NCBI RefSeq assembly: GCF_900215605.1
Contig: NZ_OBEL01000003.1
Coordinates: forward strand, 186,001 to 250,000
From: Cohaesibacter gelatinilyticus
Lineage (GTDB): Bacteria > Pseudomonadota > Alphaproteobacteria > Rhizobiales > Cohaesibacteraceae
Reading direction: 5' to 3'
DNA length: 64,000 nucleotides
A program made the translations under genes and the position numbers. Under the pieces are notes generated by a model. It was not told the DNA's origin. It saw only the letters and a program-made list of their open reading frames with translations, and did not search any database. Below are positions 28,299 to 38,450 of the stretch, piece after piece; position 1 is the first letter of the stretch; each line of letters opens with the position of its first letter.

Positions 28299-29027
28299 AT
28301 GGATCCCGTCTCCCTAATATTCCTGGTTATTGCCGTTGTCCTGTTCATGCGCTTGCGCAATATACTGGGCACACGAACCGGACATGAAGAGCCACCGCAG
28401 GATCAGTATTACCGGGATCAACAAAATCGAGACGATGGTCAGGATCCATCTCGTGCTCCAACGGCGGATGATGTGGGGGACAATGTGATCTCCCTTCCTG
28501 GTCGTGCCGAAGTTGAGGCCGAAGCAGAAGAGAAGAAGCAAAAACAGCTGGAAAAAATCGCTCCTGCGGGCAGCGCCTTGAACTCTGCTCTTGTTCAGCT
28601 GATGGCAATGGATAAAAGCTTCGACCCGGAGGGCTTCATCTCAGGTGCAAAAATGGCTTATGAGATGGTCGTCACAGCCTTTGCCGAAGGGGATAGAAAG
28701 ACACTCAAGAAACTACTTGCTGCTGATGTCTTCAATGGCTTTACCGCCGCAATCGATGAGCGTGAAAACCTTGATCATCGGGTAGATTTCACGTTTGTTG
28801 GAATCAACAAGGCTTCCATTTTGGAAGCTGAGTTGTCAGGCAAGGAAGCGAACATCACCGTTCGCTTCATCTCCTCCATCACTTCATGCACCAAAGACGA
28901 TATCGGCCATGTGATTGAAGGTGATCCGAACGCAGTCGAAGAAGTAACCGATATTTGGACCTTCAGCCGCACCGTTTCCAGTCGCAATCCAAACTGGAAG
29001 CTGGTGGCAACTGAAGCAGCTCAATAA
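28299..29027 (+). CDS. Tim44-like domain inner-membrane protein
   Basis: 242-aa protein with one N-terminal membrane helix (SLIFLVIAVVLFMRLRNILG), a charged linker and a C-terminal Tim44 domain (GFISGAKMAYEMVVTAFAEGDRKTLKKLL, WTFSRTVSSRNPNWKLVAT). Bacterial relatives share the fold of the mitochondrial import factor Tim44 and probably help membrane-protein handling. It is divergent from fxsA, as in other Hyphomicrobiales. Confidence 0.92.
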   Translation: MDPVSLIFLVIAVVLFMRLRNILGTRTGHEEPPQDQYYRDQQNRDDGQDPSRAPTADDVGDNVISLPGRAEVEAEAEEKKQKQLEKIAPAGSALNSALVQLMAMDKSFDPEGFISGAKMAYEMVVTAFAEGDRKTLKKLLAADVFNGFTAAIDERENLDHRVDFTFVGINKASILEAELSGKEANITVRFISSITSCTKDDIGHVIEGDPNAVEEVTDIWTFSRTVSSRNPNWKLVATEAAQ

Positions 29028-29034
29028 GATCTCG

Positions 29035-29083
29035 CAAAAAAAGCCAAGCCAGAGGATAATGATTGTCCGGCTTGGCTTTTTTT
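29035..29083 (+). terminator. Terminator after the Tim44-like gene
   Basis: AAAAAAGCCAAGCC / GGCTTGGCTTTTTT hairpin with an 18-base loop and T run, 7 bp past the stop. Confidence 0.85.
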
Positions 29084-29134
29084 ATATAAAAGATGCCGAC
29101 AGATCCGAATTTCAATGAGTGATGGGCAGATAGC

Positions 29135-30214
29135 ATGACCGGTGCAAAACAAATCCGCTTCGATAATCTGCCCGGCTGGCATCGAGAAGATCATCAAAAG
29201 GCCTATTCTGCCTTTCATGCTTCGGCTTCCTATCTTTTGGATAATCCGCCAAAATCTCATGGTGATGAGGTGGATATAGACGCACTTCTTGCATGTGCTC
29301 AAAAAGCTCTTGAGCTGGGCCCGGAACTGGGGGCCGATCAAGCACGGAATTTCTTCGAAGATCACTTCGAGTTGGCAAATCTCGATGAAGAAGGCTTTGT
29401 CACTGGCTATTTTGAACCAAGCTTCGAAGGATCTCGCACGCAAAGCGCTGACTATCCTGTTCCTTTGCATACACGCCCAAATGATCTGGTCATGGTCACC
29501 AAAGATCAGGATATCTCGCATCTTTCCAGCGAGACTTCTTTCGCCCGCAAACTGGATGACAATAGTCTCACCTATCATGTGAACCGTTCTGAGGTCATGG
29601 ACGGAGCACTGGATGGGCAAGATCTCGAACTGGTCTGGCTCAAGAATTGGGTTGATGCCTTCGTCATCCATATTCAGGGTTCGGCACGCATTGACCTGCA
29701 TGATGGTTCGATCATGCGGGTGGCTTTTGATGGAAAATCAGGTCATCCCTATTGTTCTCTAGGCAAACGATTGATTGAAACGGGTATTTTTACCAAGGAT
29801 ACCATCACCATGGACAAGCTGGTGGCCTATTTGCGCGATCAAGGACAAGAAAGCCTTGATCTTTTACGCCAAAATCCCAGCTATATCTTTTTCAAGGAAC
29901 AAAAGGACCTGCCTCTGGAATATGGTCCGCTGGCCGCAGCGCAAATTCCCCTTTTGCCCATGCGGTCGCTAGCCATTGATCGCAATTGTCGTACTTTTGG
30001 TATTCCCGTCTGGATCGAAACTTGCCTACCACAGGGAAAAAATGCTCTGGTTCCCTGCAAGCAACTTTTCTTTGCTCATGATACCGGCTCCGCCATTCAA
30101 GGTGAGGCTCGAGGCGATCTGTTCATCGGCACCGGGGCGGAAGCTGGGAGCTTTGCTGGCCGTATCAAACAACAGGCGCGTTTCACGCTCTTTTTGCCCA
30201 AGAGGTCCAGATGA
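29135..30214 (+). CDS. mltA: Membrane-bound lytic transglycosylase MltA family
   Basis: 359-aa murein hydrolase that cleaves glycan strands with anhydromuramic acid formation. FVTGYFEPSFEGSRT starts the MltA core, and the 3D-type C-terminus AHDTGSAIQGEARGDLFIGTG carries catalytic Asp candidates D316 and D328. No signal peptide or lipobox is visible with this start, which is unusual for a periplasmic enzyme; an export signal may be atypical. Its stop overlaps the next start by 4 bp. Confidence 0.93.
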   Translation: MTGAKQIRFDNLPGWHREDHQKAYSAFHASASYLLDNPPKSHGDEVDIDALLACAQKALELGPELGADQARNFFEDHFELANLDEEGFVTGYFEPSFEGSRTQSADYPVPLHTRPNDLVMVTKDQDISHLSSETSFARKLDDNSLTYHVNRSEVMDGALDGQDLELVWLKNWVDAFVIHIQGSARIDLHDGSIMRVAFDGKSGHPYCSLGKRLIETGIFTKDTITMDKLVAYLRDQGQESLDLLRQNPSYIFFKEQKDLPLEYGPLAAAQIPLLPMRSLAIDRNCRTFGIPVWIETCLPQGKNALVPCKQLFFAHDTGSAIQGEARGDLFIGTGAEAGSFAGRIKQQARFTLFLPKRSR

Positions 30215-30858
30215 GCCGTAAGAAACGCCCTTTGAGTCGCAAGGATCTGCATCTATGGAAAAAAGTCACCGACACGGTGGAACCCATGGAAGATCGTGCA
30301 ACGGAGCTTAAGGCCCTGATTGAAGCAATAGAAAGACCACAGAGCTTGGCCGCTGGTCCTGAAACTCAGAACTCCAAAAGTTCACAAACCCCTGTTTCCC
30401 GTGCAACCAAAGAGGATTTGAAAGCCTTGAAACAGGCAGGTATCTCCAAAGGTGGCCGGTCTTTGGGAAAACAGGATATGCCGCCTCTGCATGCGCTGGA
30501 CAGGCGTGAGAAACAACGGGTCCGGCGAGGACATTTGGGCATTGAGGCGCGCCTTGATCTGCATGGCATGACCCAGGCTCAGGCTCATAGTGCGCTTTTT
30601 GGCTTTCTGCGCTCCTCTCAGGCCCAAGGTTTCAAACATGTGCTGGTAATAACCGGCAAAGGCACACGTGGCGGTTCCGATCCTTATGCTGATGGTCCAT
30701 CGCAGGGAATTTTGCGTCGTGTGGTGCCCAAATGGCTGGCCGAGCCGGATATCCGCTCCGTCATCGTAGGATTTGAAGAGGCACATCGTTCCCTTGGTGG
30801 CGCTGGTGCTTTGCATATCCGTTTGCGAGCCCGCAACAAGCATGGGAAAAAACCATGA
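30211..30858 (+). CDS. Smr/MutS2-type domain protein
   Basis: 215-aa protein with a basic N-terminus and a C-terminal Smr domain (LDLHGMTQAQAH and VITGKGTRGGSDPYADGPSQGILR). Smr domains nick branched DNA or cleave RNA; the role of these stand-alone proteobacterial forms is unclear. It is translationally coupled to mltA upstream and to the XRE gene downstream by 4-bp overlaps. Confidence 0.92.
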   Translation: MSRKKRPLSRKDLHLWKKVTDTVEPMEDRATELKALIEAIERPQSLAAGPETQNSKSSQTPVSRATKEDLKALKQAGISKGGRSLGKQDMPPLHALDRREKQRVRRGHLGIEARLDLHGMTQAQAHSALFGFLRSSQAQGFKHVLVITGKGTRGGSDPYADGPSQGILRRVVPKWLAEPDIRSVIVGFEEAHRSLGGAGALHIRLRARNKHGKKP

Positions 30859-31223
30859 CACCTTTTGGAGCCAAGCTGCGCCAATTGCGAAAAGAGCGCA
30901 ATATCACATTGAAGGATATGGCGACGGCTTTGGATGTCTCCAGCGCTTATCTTTCGGCCTTGGAGCATGGAAAGCGCGGTAAACCAACCTGGTTTCTGGT
31001 TCAGCGGATCATCGCTTTTTTCAATATCATCTGGGACGAAGCAGAAGAGCTACAACGGTTGGCGGAGGTCTCTGACCCCAATATCACGATCAACACAGCC
31101 GGCATGGATCCCAAAGCCACTGAGCTGACAAACCTGCTGTCTGACCGTATTGGACAATTATCGTCCAAAAGTCTCGAAGATCTGATCTTCCAAATCCGCT
31201 CTGCTTCCGTCAAAGAAGACTAA
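30855..31223 (+). CDS. XRE-family transcription regulator
   Basis: 122-aa Cro/C1-type HTH protein: KLRQLRKERNITLKDMATALDVSSAYLSALEHGKRGKP (residues 7-44) is a full HTH. The C-terminus has no known sensor domain. The mltA-smr-xre order is common near hslU in this order of bacteria, so it is probably a core gene rather than a mobile-element repressor. Confidence 0.9.
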   Translation: MTPFGAKLRQLRKERNITLKDMATALDVSSAYLSALEHGKRGKPTWFLVQRIIAFFNIIWDEAEELQRLAEVSDPNITINTAGMDPKATELTNLLSDRIGQLSSKSLEDLIFQIRSASVKED

Positions 31224-31224
31224 A

Positions 31225-31256
31225 AAAGCCGCACTGGAAGACCCGGTGCGGCTTTG
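31225..31256. terminator. Terminator between XRE gene and hslU
   Basis: GCCGCACtgg / CgGTGCGGC inverted repeat with A and T flanks, between convergent genes, so it can serve both. Confidence 0.8.
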
Positions 31257-31280
31257 ATTTTTCAAAATATACTGATCTCT

Positions 31281-32585
31281 TTACAGAATGTAACGGCTCA
31301 AATCAGTGTTTTTGGCCAATTCACCAACATTTTCACGTACGAAATCACCAGTAATTTCCAAACTCTCACCAGCACGGTCCGGGGCATGGAAAGAGATATC
31401 TTCCAGTATCTTCTCCATTACCGTCTGCAAGCGGCGTGCTCCGATATTTTCTACCGAGCTGTTCAGCTCAACGGCGATATCGGCAATAGTCTCAATTGCA
31501 TCATCATTGAAGCTCAAAGAGACCTCTTCGGTGGCCATCAGCGCTACATATTGCTTGGGTAGGCTGGCTTCGGTTTCCGACAGAATGCGGCGGAAATCTT
31601 CTTTGGTCAGAGCTGACAATTCAACACGGATCGGTAAACGACCTTGAAGTTCCGGCAACAAGTCCGATGGCTTTGCCACATGGAAGGCGCCGGATGCAAT
31701 GAACAGGATATGATCGGTCTTTACCGGACCATATTTTGTCGTTACCGTCGTGCCCTCAATGAGTGGAAGCAGATCCCGTTGAACCCCCTCACGAGAAACA
31801 TCGGCGCCACGACCTTCGCGAGCGCAGATCTTGTCGATCTCGTCCAGAAAGACGATACCATTATTCTCTACCATGCTCACAGCCTCGGTTGTTACCTGAT
31901 CTTCATCCAACAAATTGTCAGACTCTTCCGTGATCAGAAGTTCATAGCTGTCTTTCACGCTGGTTTTGCGTGTTTTGGTGCGGCCACCAAAAGCCTTGCC
32001 GAACATATCGGATAAATTCATCACACCCATGGAACCGCCAGGCATGCCGGGAATATCGAAGTTGGACATGGGGGAAGAAGTATCCCGAAGCTCAATCTCG
32101 ATTTCCTTGTCATCAAGATCACCTTCACGCAATTTCTTACGAAAGGATGCCCGTGTGCCTTCTGAGGCATTGGTGCCGACCAAAGCGTCCAATACCCGCT
32201 CTTCTGCGGCGCCATGAGCTTTGGCTCGTACATCCTTGCGTTTGGTTTCCCGCACCAGGCCGATAGCTGTTTCAATCAGATCACGCACAATCTGATCCAC
32301 ATCGCGCCCGACATAACCGACCTCTGTGAATTTGGTGGCTTCGATCTTGATGAATGGTGCATTGGCCAGTTTGGCCAGACGGCGGGAAATTTCGGTTTTA
32401 CCGACGCCGGTTGGTCCAATCATCAGGATGTTTTTCGGCAGCACTTCTTCTTTCAGATCATCATCAAGTTGCTGACGTCTCCAGCGATTGCGCAAGGCAA
32501 TGGCCACCGCCCGTTTGGCATCGGCCTGACCGATAATGAAGCGGTCCAGCTCGGAAACAATTTCACGAGGTGAGAAGTTGGTCAT
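31281..32585 (-). CDS. hslU: HslU, ATPase of the HslVU protease
   Basis: 434-aa AAA+ unfoldase. Walker A GPTGVGKT at 57-64, Walker [11 protein letters not shown], and the C-terminal tail (LSRYIL) that docks into HslV. It is separated from hslV by a membrane-protein gene rather than adjoining it. Confidence 0.97.
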   Translation of the reverse strand: MTNFSPREIVSELDRFIIGQADAKRAVAIALRNRWRRQQLDDDLKEEVLPKNILMIGPTGVGKTEISRRLAKLANAPFIKIEATKFTEVGYVGRDVDQIVRDLIETAIGLVRETKRKDVRAKAHGAAEERVLDALVGTNASEGTRASFRKKLREGDLDDKEIEIELRDTSSPMSNFDIPGMPGGSMGVMNLSDMFGKAFGGRTKTRKTSVKDSYELLITEESDNLLDEDQVTTEAVSMVENNGIVFLDEIDKICAREGRGADVSREGVQRDLLPLIEGTTVTTKYGPVKTDHILFIASGAFHVAKPSDLLPELQGRLPIRVELSALTKEDFRRILSETEASLPKQYVALMATEEVSLSFNDDAIETIADIAVELNSSVENIGARRLQTVMEKILEDISFHAPDRAGESLEITGDFVRENVGELAKNTDLSRYIL

Positions 32586-32600
32586 AGAGGTATCTTCTTT

Positions 32601-33701
32601 CTAAACTGAAACAGGCGGCAGATATTTGGCCCAGGAATTGTTTGCAAAGAGGCGCATGACGAGGCCACGCAGGCGTGGCCAGCCGGAACCAAGCATCAGA
32701 ACAAATAGACCGACAATCAAAAGGGTCAGTGCAGCGATGCCTTTGCTGTCCAGATCAATCTGATCGAGCAACTGCCCAATGGCAAATCCAAGATAACCAA
32801 GGGCTGAGGCCAACATGGCGCGGCGATCAATGATCAAAGCAAGAAGGCCTAGGCCGACGACCAGCAAAATGGTGATCAGGCTTGTAAAACCGCTACCTTC
32901 TTTGTCAGCAAAGCTGGAAAGGCAAGCATGAACCAGAATTGGAGCAGCCACCAGATGCAGCCAGAAGGCCTTATCGCTGTTCAGGGTCTGACGTTTCGGG
33001 TCTCGAATATCGAACATCATTGCGATGGTAAGGCAGGCAAAACCAACCAATAACAGCCAGAAGATCATGTGATTTGTCAAAATGGACAAGTTGATCGTGC
33101 CGATCAGATAAAGCACCAATCCTACACCGCTAATCATCATCAAGGCGGGTGTGATTGGAACCTTGAAACGCTTGTAGAAGCCAAAGGTGGCAACAAGGGC
33201 AATCAGAAAAGCAATCAGACCTGTACCATGAAGATTGGATCCGTCAATTGTTGCCCGTTCCCAATAAAACAGCCCTTTGCCGAGAAGAACATTACCGGTA
33301 TCACCAAGAATGAGCCCGAGTAATGCATCCGAGGCCAGAAAGGCACTGAGTGCAAATCCCAGAGCGAGCAAAAGAGATGGCAAAGCCAGCCTCAGGCGTT
33401 TGGTTAGCCATTCAGCTAAAATCCAGGCAAGACCCATCAAACCACCATAGGTGATCAGGTCTTCGAGAATCGAACCATTGAAGAGGACCGAGACGCCAAT
33501 TGCAAAACCAACAGCCAGGATGATCATGCCTAGTGAGACGAAAATATCATGAAAGCCGCGGATAAAATGCAGTTCCTCTGCATCCGGAGTGCTCGTGATC
33601 TCCTCTGGATCTGCTTTTATAAAATCATAAAGCGGCTGAACCTGGGAGCTTTTCAGCAATCCATGATCACGGGCTTGTTGCAACCGTTCAAGCGTTGGCA
33701 T
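32601..33701 (-). CDS. Polytopic membrane protein between hslV and hslU
   Basis: 366-aa integral membrane protein with a soluble N-terminus (about 45 residues) and roughly ten to twelve hydrophobic segments; architecture recalls DUF2157/DUF4401-type proteins but I cannot assign a family. Its start overlaps the hslV 3' end by 14 bp and its stop lies 15 bp before hslU, so it is locked inside the hslVU operon and likely heat-induced with it. Function unknown. Confidence 0.8.
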   Translation of the reverse strand: MPTLERLQQARDHGLLKSSQVQPLYDFIKADPEEITSTPDAEELHFIRGFHDIFVSLGMIILAVGFAIGVSVLFNGSILEDLITYGGLMGLAWILAEWLTKRLRLALPSLLLALGFALSAFLASDALLGLILGDTGNVLLGKGLFYWERATIDGSNLHGTGLIAFLIALVATFGFYKRFKVPITPALMMISGVGLVLYLIGTINLSILTNHMIFWLLLVGFACLTIAMMFDIRDPKRQTLNSDKAFWLHLVAAPILVHACLSSFADKEGSGFTSLITILLVVGLGLLALIIDRRAMLASALGYLGFAIGQLLDQIDLDSKGIAALTLLIVGLFVLMLGSGWPRLRGLVMRLFANNSWAKYLPPVSV

Positions 33702-34260
33702 CCAGAACTTCCATCGTCAGATTATCGTTGGTATAGACGCAAATCTCTGCTGCGATTGCCATGGCTTTGCGAGCGATTTCTTCTGCATCCATGTCGGTAT
33801 CCATCAGCGCGCGCGCTGCGGCCAAGGCAAAATTGCCACCGGATCCTATGGCGATCACGCCATTTTCCGGCTCCAGCACATCACCGGTACCGGTCAGAAC
33901 CAGACTGGTTTCTTTGTCTGCCACAATCATCATGGCTTCCAGACGACGCAAATAGCGATCGGTTCGCCAGTCTTTTGCCATATCGACACAGGCACGGGTC
34001 AACTGGTCGGGATATTGCTCCAGCTTTGCTTCCAGACGTTCAAAAAGTGTGAAGGCATCAGCAGTCGCACCGGCAAAACCACCAATCACATTGCCCTTGC
34101 CCAGAGGGCGCACCTTGCGGGCGTTACCCTTGATGACCGTTTGGCCGAGGCTGACTTGCCCATCACCTGCAACAACAACCTTGTTGCCTTTTCTCACCGT
34201 CACGATAGTCGTGCCGCGCCAGCCGGGAAAGGCATGGTTTGCAGATTGTCTCTCGCTCAT
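33688..34260 (-). CDS. hslV: HslV, peptidase of the HslVU protease
   Basis: 190-aa N-terminal-nucleophile threonine protease. The 16-residue propeptide would be removed to expose T17 in [21 protein letters not shown] and [14 protein letters not shown] are family motifs. AAGGA lies upstream of the ATG. HslV is usually heat-induced, but I do not see a clean RpoH promoter here. Confidence 0.97.
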   Translation of the reverse strand: MSERQSANHAFPGWRGTTIVTVRKGNKVVVAGDGQVSLGQTVIKGNARKVRPLGKGNVIGGFAGATADAFTLFERLEAKLEQYPDQLTRACVDMAKDWRTDRYLRRLEAMMIVADKETSLVLTGTGDVLEPENGVIAIGSGGNFALAAARALMDTDMDAEEIARKAMAIAAEICVYTNDNLTMEVLDANA

Positions 34261-34576
34261 TACTTGGTTCCTTACCGCCCTTTACAAGATCACTGACGAG
34301 ATCAGATAATCCCGTTGTTTGGGCTTTCCGTTTGGCTTCAATGTAAGCATCCGGGTTCAAACTTCAATCACAGCCTGCTTTATCAAGCCCTGATCCAACA
34401 GGCTTTCCCATCCTTTTATGCTGAAAATAGGCCAGAAGGCGTAAATTTGCGCAATCTCGCCTATGGATTTGTTAAAGCCTGCCTGATACATACTCCCTAA
34501 CAAAGGGAAATAGGCTAACGGTCTGCTTTCCCGACTGAAGATTTCAAGACCACCCATCAATGCAAGGGGAAAGTCC
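34261..34576. other. Divergent hslV-hisB intergenic region
   Basis: 316 bp without a convincing gene. A 73-codon minus-strand frame at 34357-34578 has no ribosome-binding site and I discount it. hisB has AAGGGGAAAG upstream of its ATG. No his leader peptide (run of His codons) and no T-box are visible. Confidence 0.5.
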
Positions 34577-35170
34577 ATGCGTCAGGCTCAGGTTGAACGC
34601 AAAACCAACGAGACCGACATTGCGCTCTCGATCGATCTGGATGGAACCGGAAGCTACGATATCCAAACCGGTATCGGCTTTCTCGATCATATGATTGACC
34701 AGCTTTCCCGCCATTCTCTGATCGACATGACAATCCGCGCCAAGGGTGACTTGCATATCGACCAGCATCATACCGCCGAAGATGTGGGCATTGCGCTGGG
34801 TCAGGCCTTCAAACAGGCTTTGGGTGATAAAAAGGGCATTACACGCTATGCGGATGTGCATCTTCCTATGGACGAAGCCATGACCCGAGCCGCAGTCGAT
34901 GTTTCTGGCCGTCCTTTCCTTGTTTGGGACGTGACATTCACCCGCGACAAGGTTGGTGATTTCGATACGGAGCTGTTTCAGGAATTCTTTCAGGCCTTTG
35001 CGCAAAATGCAGGCATCACGCTGCATATTGCCAATCTCTATGGAACCAACAATCACCATATTGCTGAGACATGCTTCAAAGCTGTTGCTCGTGCTTTACG
35101 TCAGGCGGTAGAATTGGATCCGCGTCAGGCCGATCGTGTTCCTTCAACCAAGGGAACCTTGAACGGCTAG
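34577..35170 (+). CDS. hisB: Imidazoleglycerol-phosphate dehydratase
   Basis: 197-aa monofunctional HisB, sixth step of histidine synthesis. The two metal-binding motifs are [14 protein letters not shown] with [11 protein letters not shown], and a second NNHHIAE. It heads hisB-DUF2628-hisH-hisA-hisF-hisE. A palindromic repeat begins exactly at the stop codon. Confidence 0.97.
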   Translation: MRQAQVERKTNETDIALSIDLDGTGSYDIQTGIGFLDHMIDQLSRHSLIDMTIRAKGDLHIDQHHTAEDVGIALGQAFKQALGDKKGITRYADVHLPMDEAMTRAAVDVSGRPFLVWDVTFTRDKVGDFDTELFQEFFQAFAQNAGITLHIANLYGTNNHHIAETCFKAVARALRQAVELDPRQADRVPSTKGTLNG

Positions 35171-35215
35171 AGCACGTTCCCGAGAGGTTGAGACACTTTT
35201 CGGATAAGAGCTCGC
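35170..35215 (+). repeat. Dispersed ~47-bp palindromic repeat, copy 2
   Basis: Begins at the G of the hisB TAG stop: GAGCACGTTCCCGAGAGGTT ... CTTTTCGGATAAGAGCTCGC. It lies inside the histidine operon. Confidence 0.75.
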
Positions 35216-35280
35216 ATAAAGTAGTGCTTTAGCACCAAAAGTCAGAAAAACAGTTCGATATATGTCAGGAAGGAAGGGTC

Positions 35281-35808
35281 ATGCCAGCCTTCAGTATTTA
35301 CGAGAAACCCAACCAGCCTCTGGAACAGACGATTGATGAGGCTGTCATGGTCGCTCATCGTTTTTCCTATTTGATCTTTCTGGTTCCAGCCATATGGATG
35401 CTGATCAAGCGTCTGTGGCTGCCTTTGCTTGCCTATATTCTTGTCTCTGTGGGCCTTGCGTTACTCGACGGCTTGATACCGCTTTGGACATCAATGTTGG
35501 TATCTTTGATCATTGCCATATGGATAGCTGCCGAAGCACCGAACCTGATGGGCTGGGCTCTGAAGCGTCGCGGTTATGAGGAAGTTGGCCTTATCTATGC
35601 GGATAATCTCGAACATTGCGAAGCCCGCTATATTCACGCGCGTACTCACCCGGCAGACCTCATGTCGACCGGATCTGACGGGTCGGGCGATCCAAACAAT
35701 CCCAATCTCCTGCCTTGGCAAGAGCCGAAGACACCTTCTGTGATGCCAACACAAAAAGACCAGGACCAGCCTGTGATCGGGCTCTTTCCCACCTCGGAGA
35801 ATGCTTAA
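35281..35808 (+). CDS. DUF2628 membrane protein in the his operon
   Basis: 175-aa protein of the DUF2628 family (FSIYEKPNQPLEQTIDEAVMVAHRFSYLIFLVPAIWML). Two to three hydrophobic segments near residues 33-83, then a soluble, low-complexity tail. It abuts hisH with no gap and is almost certainly co-transcribed. It sits at this place in many Hyphomicrobiales; no role in histidine synthesis is known. Confidence 0.88.
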   Translation: MPAFSIYEKPNQPLEQTIDEAVMVAHRFSYLIFLVPAIWMLIKRLWLPLLAYILVSVGLALLDGLIPLWTSMLVSLIIAIWIAAEAPNLMGWALKRRGYEEVGLIYADNLEHCEARYIHARTHPADLMSTGSDGSGDPNNPNLLPWQEPKTPSVMPTQKDQDQPVIGLFPTSENA

Positions 35809-36462
35809 ATGAGCATCGCAATCATTGACTATGGTTCGGGCAATCTTTGCTCGGCCGCCAAGGCATTTGAGCGGGCGGCCGACATGATTGGCCTCAATGC
35901 CGATGTAAAGGTAACTTCTGACCCCGACGATGTTATCAAGGCGCACCATGTGGTGCTGCCAGGCGTTGGAGCCTTTGCTGATTGTCGCTCTGGTTTGGCA
36001 GCGGTTGATGGCATGACCGAGGCGCTGAGCGAAACCGTTCTAAAGCAAGGCAAACCTTTCTTCGGCATCTGCGTTGGCATGCAATTGTTGGCAAGTCATG
36101 GCCTGGAGCATGGCTCTACTGATGGTCTTGATTGGATTTCTGGCGATGTGGTTGCCATGGAGCCGCAGGATAGCAGCCTGAAAATCCCGCATATGGGCTG
36201 GAACACGATTACCCAGACCAATGAACACCCGGTCTGGGAGGGCATTCCAACCGGCGCAGATGGCTTGCATGCCTATTTTGTGCATTCCTTCCATTTTCTG
36301 CCTCAGGATCCAAGCCAGATTCTGGCGACTTGCGATTATGGGCAGACAGTGACCGCGATGGTTGGTCGCGACAATATCATTGGAACTCAGTTCCACCCGG
36401 AAAAAAGCCAAAAACTGGGCCTGGCCCTGATTTCCAACTTTTTGAAATGGATCCCATCATGA
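35809..36462 (+). CDS. hisH: Imidazole glycerol phosphate synthase, glutaminase subunit
   Basis: 217-aa class I glutaminase that feeds ammonia to HisF. The triad is C88 (FFGICVGMQ), H196 and E198 (GTQFHPEKS). Its stop overlaps the hisA ATG. Confidence 0.97.
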   Translation: MSIAIIDYGSGNLCSAAKAFERAADMIGLNADVKVTSDPDDVIKAHHVVLPGVGAFADCRSGLAAVDGMTEALSETVLKQGKPFFGICVGMQLLASHGLEHGSTDGLDWISGDVVAMEPQDSSLKIPHMGWNTITQTNEHPVWEGIPTGADGLHAYFVHSFHFLPQDPSQILATCDYGQTVTAMVGRDNIIGTQFHPEKSQKLGLALISNFLKWIPS

Positions 36463-37217
36463 TTCTTTTTCCAGCAATTGATCTCAAGGATGGCCAATGT
36501 GTTCGCCTCAAGTTGGGGGATATGGATCAGGCAACGGTCTTCAATACCGATCCAGGCGATCAGGCCAGACAGTTCCAGGATCAGGGCTTTGAATGGTTGC
36601 ATGTTGTTGACTTGAATGGTGCTTTTGCGGGTAAGTCAGAAAATACTGCAGCCGTGGAAGCAATCCTTGCCAATACCATCAATCCGGTGCAGCTCGGCGG
36701 CGGTATTCGTGATCTGGATGGCATTCAGCATTGGCTGGATAAAGGCATCAAGCGCGTCATTCTTGGAACCGTTGCCGTGCGTGATCCTGAACTGGTCAAG
36801 GAAGCTTGTAAAAAGTTCCCGGGTCGCATTGCTGTGGGTATCGACGCCAAAGGCGGCAAGGTGGCGGTTGAAGGCTGGGCGGAAACCTCGGAGCTTTCCG
36901 TCATTGATCTTGCCAAACAGTTTGAAGATGCTGGCGTTGCAGCCATCATCTATACAGACATTGATCGTGATGGCATCCTGACTGGCCTGAATATCGAAAG
37001 CACGTTGGAACTGGCTCGTGCGGTCTCCATCCCCGTGATTGCGTCTGGTGGCTTGGCCTCTATTGACGATGTCAAACGTCTGGCTGAAGAGGATTGCGCC
37101 ATTCTGGAAGGTGCTATTTCCGGCCGTGCGCTCTATGATGGCCGTCTGGATCCGGATGAAGCCATTGCAATCAGCAAGCAGACTCAGAAAGTCAAAAAGG
37201 GTGCTGTAAATGCTTAA
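36459..37217 (+). CDS. hisA: Phosphoribosylformimino-AICAR ribotide isomerase
   Basis: 252-aa TIM barrel that performs an Amadori rearrangement. D8 in [11 protein letters not shown] and the TDIDRDG motif at 166-172 supply the catalytic acids; QLGGGIR binds phosphate. The ATG overlaps the hisH stop (ATGA), so the long upstream extension in frame is rejected. Confidence 0.97.
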   Translation: MILFPAIDLKDGQCVRLKLGDMDQATVFNTDPGDQARQFQDQGFEWLHVVDLNGAFAGKSENTAAVEAILANTINPVQLGGGIRDLDGIQHWLDKGIKRVILGTVAVRDPELVKEACKKFPGRIAVGIDAKGGKVAVEGWAETSELSVIDLAKQFEDAGVAAIIYTDIDRDGILTGLNIESTLELARAVSIPVIASGGLASIDDVKRLAEEDCAILEGAISGRALYDGRLDPDEAIAISKQTQKVKKGAVNA

Positions 37218-37992
37218 AGCCCGCGTTATCCCTTGTCTGGATGTCAAAGATGGCCGCGTGGTCAAGGGCGTCAATTTTGTCGACCTGAAAGATGCAGGCG
37301 ATCCGGTGGAATGCGCCAAAGCCTATGACGCTGCCGGTGCTGATGAGCTCTGTTTCCTCGATATCACTGCAAGTCACGAAAATCGCGATACCATTTTCGA
37401 TGTCGTACGTCGCACGGCAGAAGAATGCTTCATGCCGGTAACCGTCGGTGGCGGCGTAAGAACCACGGATAACATCCGTGATCTCTTGAAAGCTGGGGCT
37501 GACAAGGTTTCCATCAATACCGCTGCCGTGACACGCCGTGAGTTTATTCGCGAGGCAGCCGAAAAATTCGGCTCGCAATGTATCGTGGCCTCTGTTGATG
37601 CCAAACGTGTATCGAGCGAAGATGAAGCACCAAAGTGGGAAATTTTCACCCATGGTGGTCGCACACCAACCGGAATTGATGCCATTGAATATGCCCAGGA
37701 AGTGGTGGATCTCGGCGCAGGTGAAATTCTGCTGACTTCCATGGATCGCGATGGCACCAAAATCGGTTTTGACATCGATCTGACACGCAAGATCGCCGAT
37801 ATGATCTCGGTCCCTGTGATTGCCTCTGGTGGTGTTGGAACTCTGGATCATCTGGTGGAAGGTGTGCGTGATGGTCATGCAACGGCTGTGTTGGCTGCCT
37901 CGATCTTCCATTTTGGTGAATTTTCCATCGGCGAAGCCAAACAGCATATGGTGGATGCGGGCATTCCCATGCGCATGGACGCAACACGATAA
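37210..37992 (+). CDS. hisF: Imidazole glycerol phosphate synthase, cyclase subunit
   Basis: 260-aa TIM barrel, partner of HisH. Catalytic aspartates D11 ([17 protein letters not shown]) and D130 (VASVDAKRV). It starts 8 bp inside hisA. Confidence 0.97.
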   Translation: MLKARVIPCLDVKDGRVVKGVNFVDLKDAGDPVECAKAYDAAGADELCFLDITASHENRDTIFDVVRRTAEECFMPVTVGGGVRTTDNIRDLLKAGADKVSINTAAVTRREFIREAAEKFGSQCIVASVDAKRVSSEDEAPKWEIFTHGGRTPTGIDAIEYAQEVVDLGAGEILLTSMDRDGTKIGFDIDLTRKIADMISVPVIASGGVGTLDHLVEGVRDGHATAVLAASIFHFGEFSIGEAKQHMVDAGIPMRMDATR

Positions 37993-38027
37993 CCTGATAG
38001 ATCGTCAACCTATAAGGGATACTGCGA

Positions 38028-38351
38028 ATGTCGAACTTCACGCTGAGTGATCTGGAGTCCATTATTGCGCAGCGCGCCAATAGCGAAGATGAAATGTCCT
38101 ATACCCGCAAATTGATGGGTAAGGGCATTGGCAAATGTGCGCAAAAACTGGGAGAAGAAGCAGTTGAAACCGTTATCGCAGCCATGCAAGATGACAAGGC
38201 CGAGGTAACGACAGAGACTGCGGACTTGTTGTATCATTTGCTTGTTGTCTTGAAAATGAGCGATGTTTCCCTCAATGACGTAATGGATGAACTGGCACGC
38301 CGTACTGGCCAGACCGGTTTGCAGGAGAAGGCCTCCCGCCCGGCAGATTGA
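38028..38351 (+). CDS. hisE: Phosphoribosyl-ATP pyrophosphatase
   Basis: 107-aa second-step enzyme. [17 protein letters not shown] and [19 protein letters not shown] supply the acidic metal-binding residues of the MazG-like fold. Monofunctional, without a HisI part, as usual in this order. Confidence 0.95.
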   Translation: MSNFTLSDLESIIAQRANSEDEMSYTRKLMGKGIGKCAQKLGEEAVETVIAAMQDDKAEVTTETADLLYHLLVVLKMSDVSLNDVMDELARRTGQTGLQEKASRPAD

Positions 38352-38450
38352 AGCCAATCGCAAGAACTTTGTGCGTCTGACTTTGAGATCAATCAAGCGC
38401 GCAAATGCAAAGTGGCTTAAGCTGCGGCGGATAGGATCAAGGGGGAAGGA

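Noticed and set aside
34357-34578. 73-codon minus-strand frame in the hslV-hisB gap
   Set aside because: No ribosome-binding site, would start inside the hisB start region, no recognisable features.
36330-36458. N-terminal extension of hisA
   Set aside because: Lies inside hisH in another frame; the HisA barrel starts at [11 protein letters not shown], just after the overlapping ATG.
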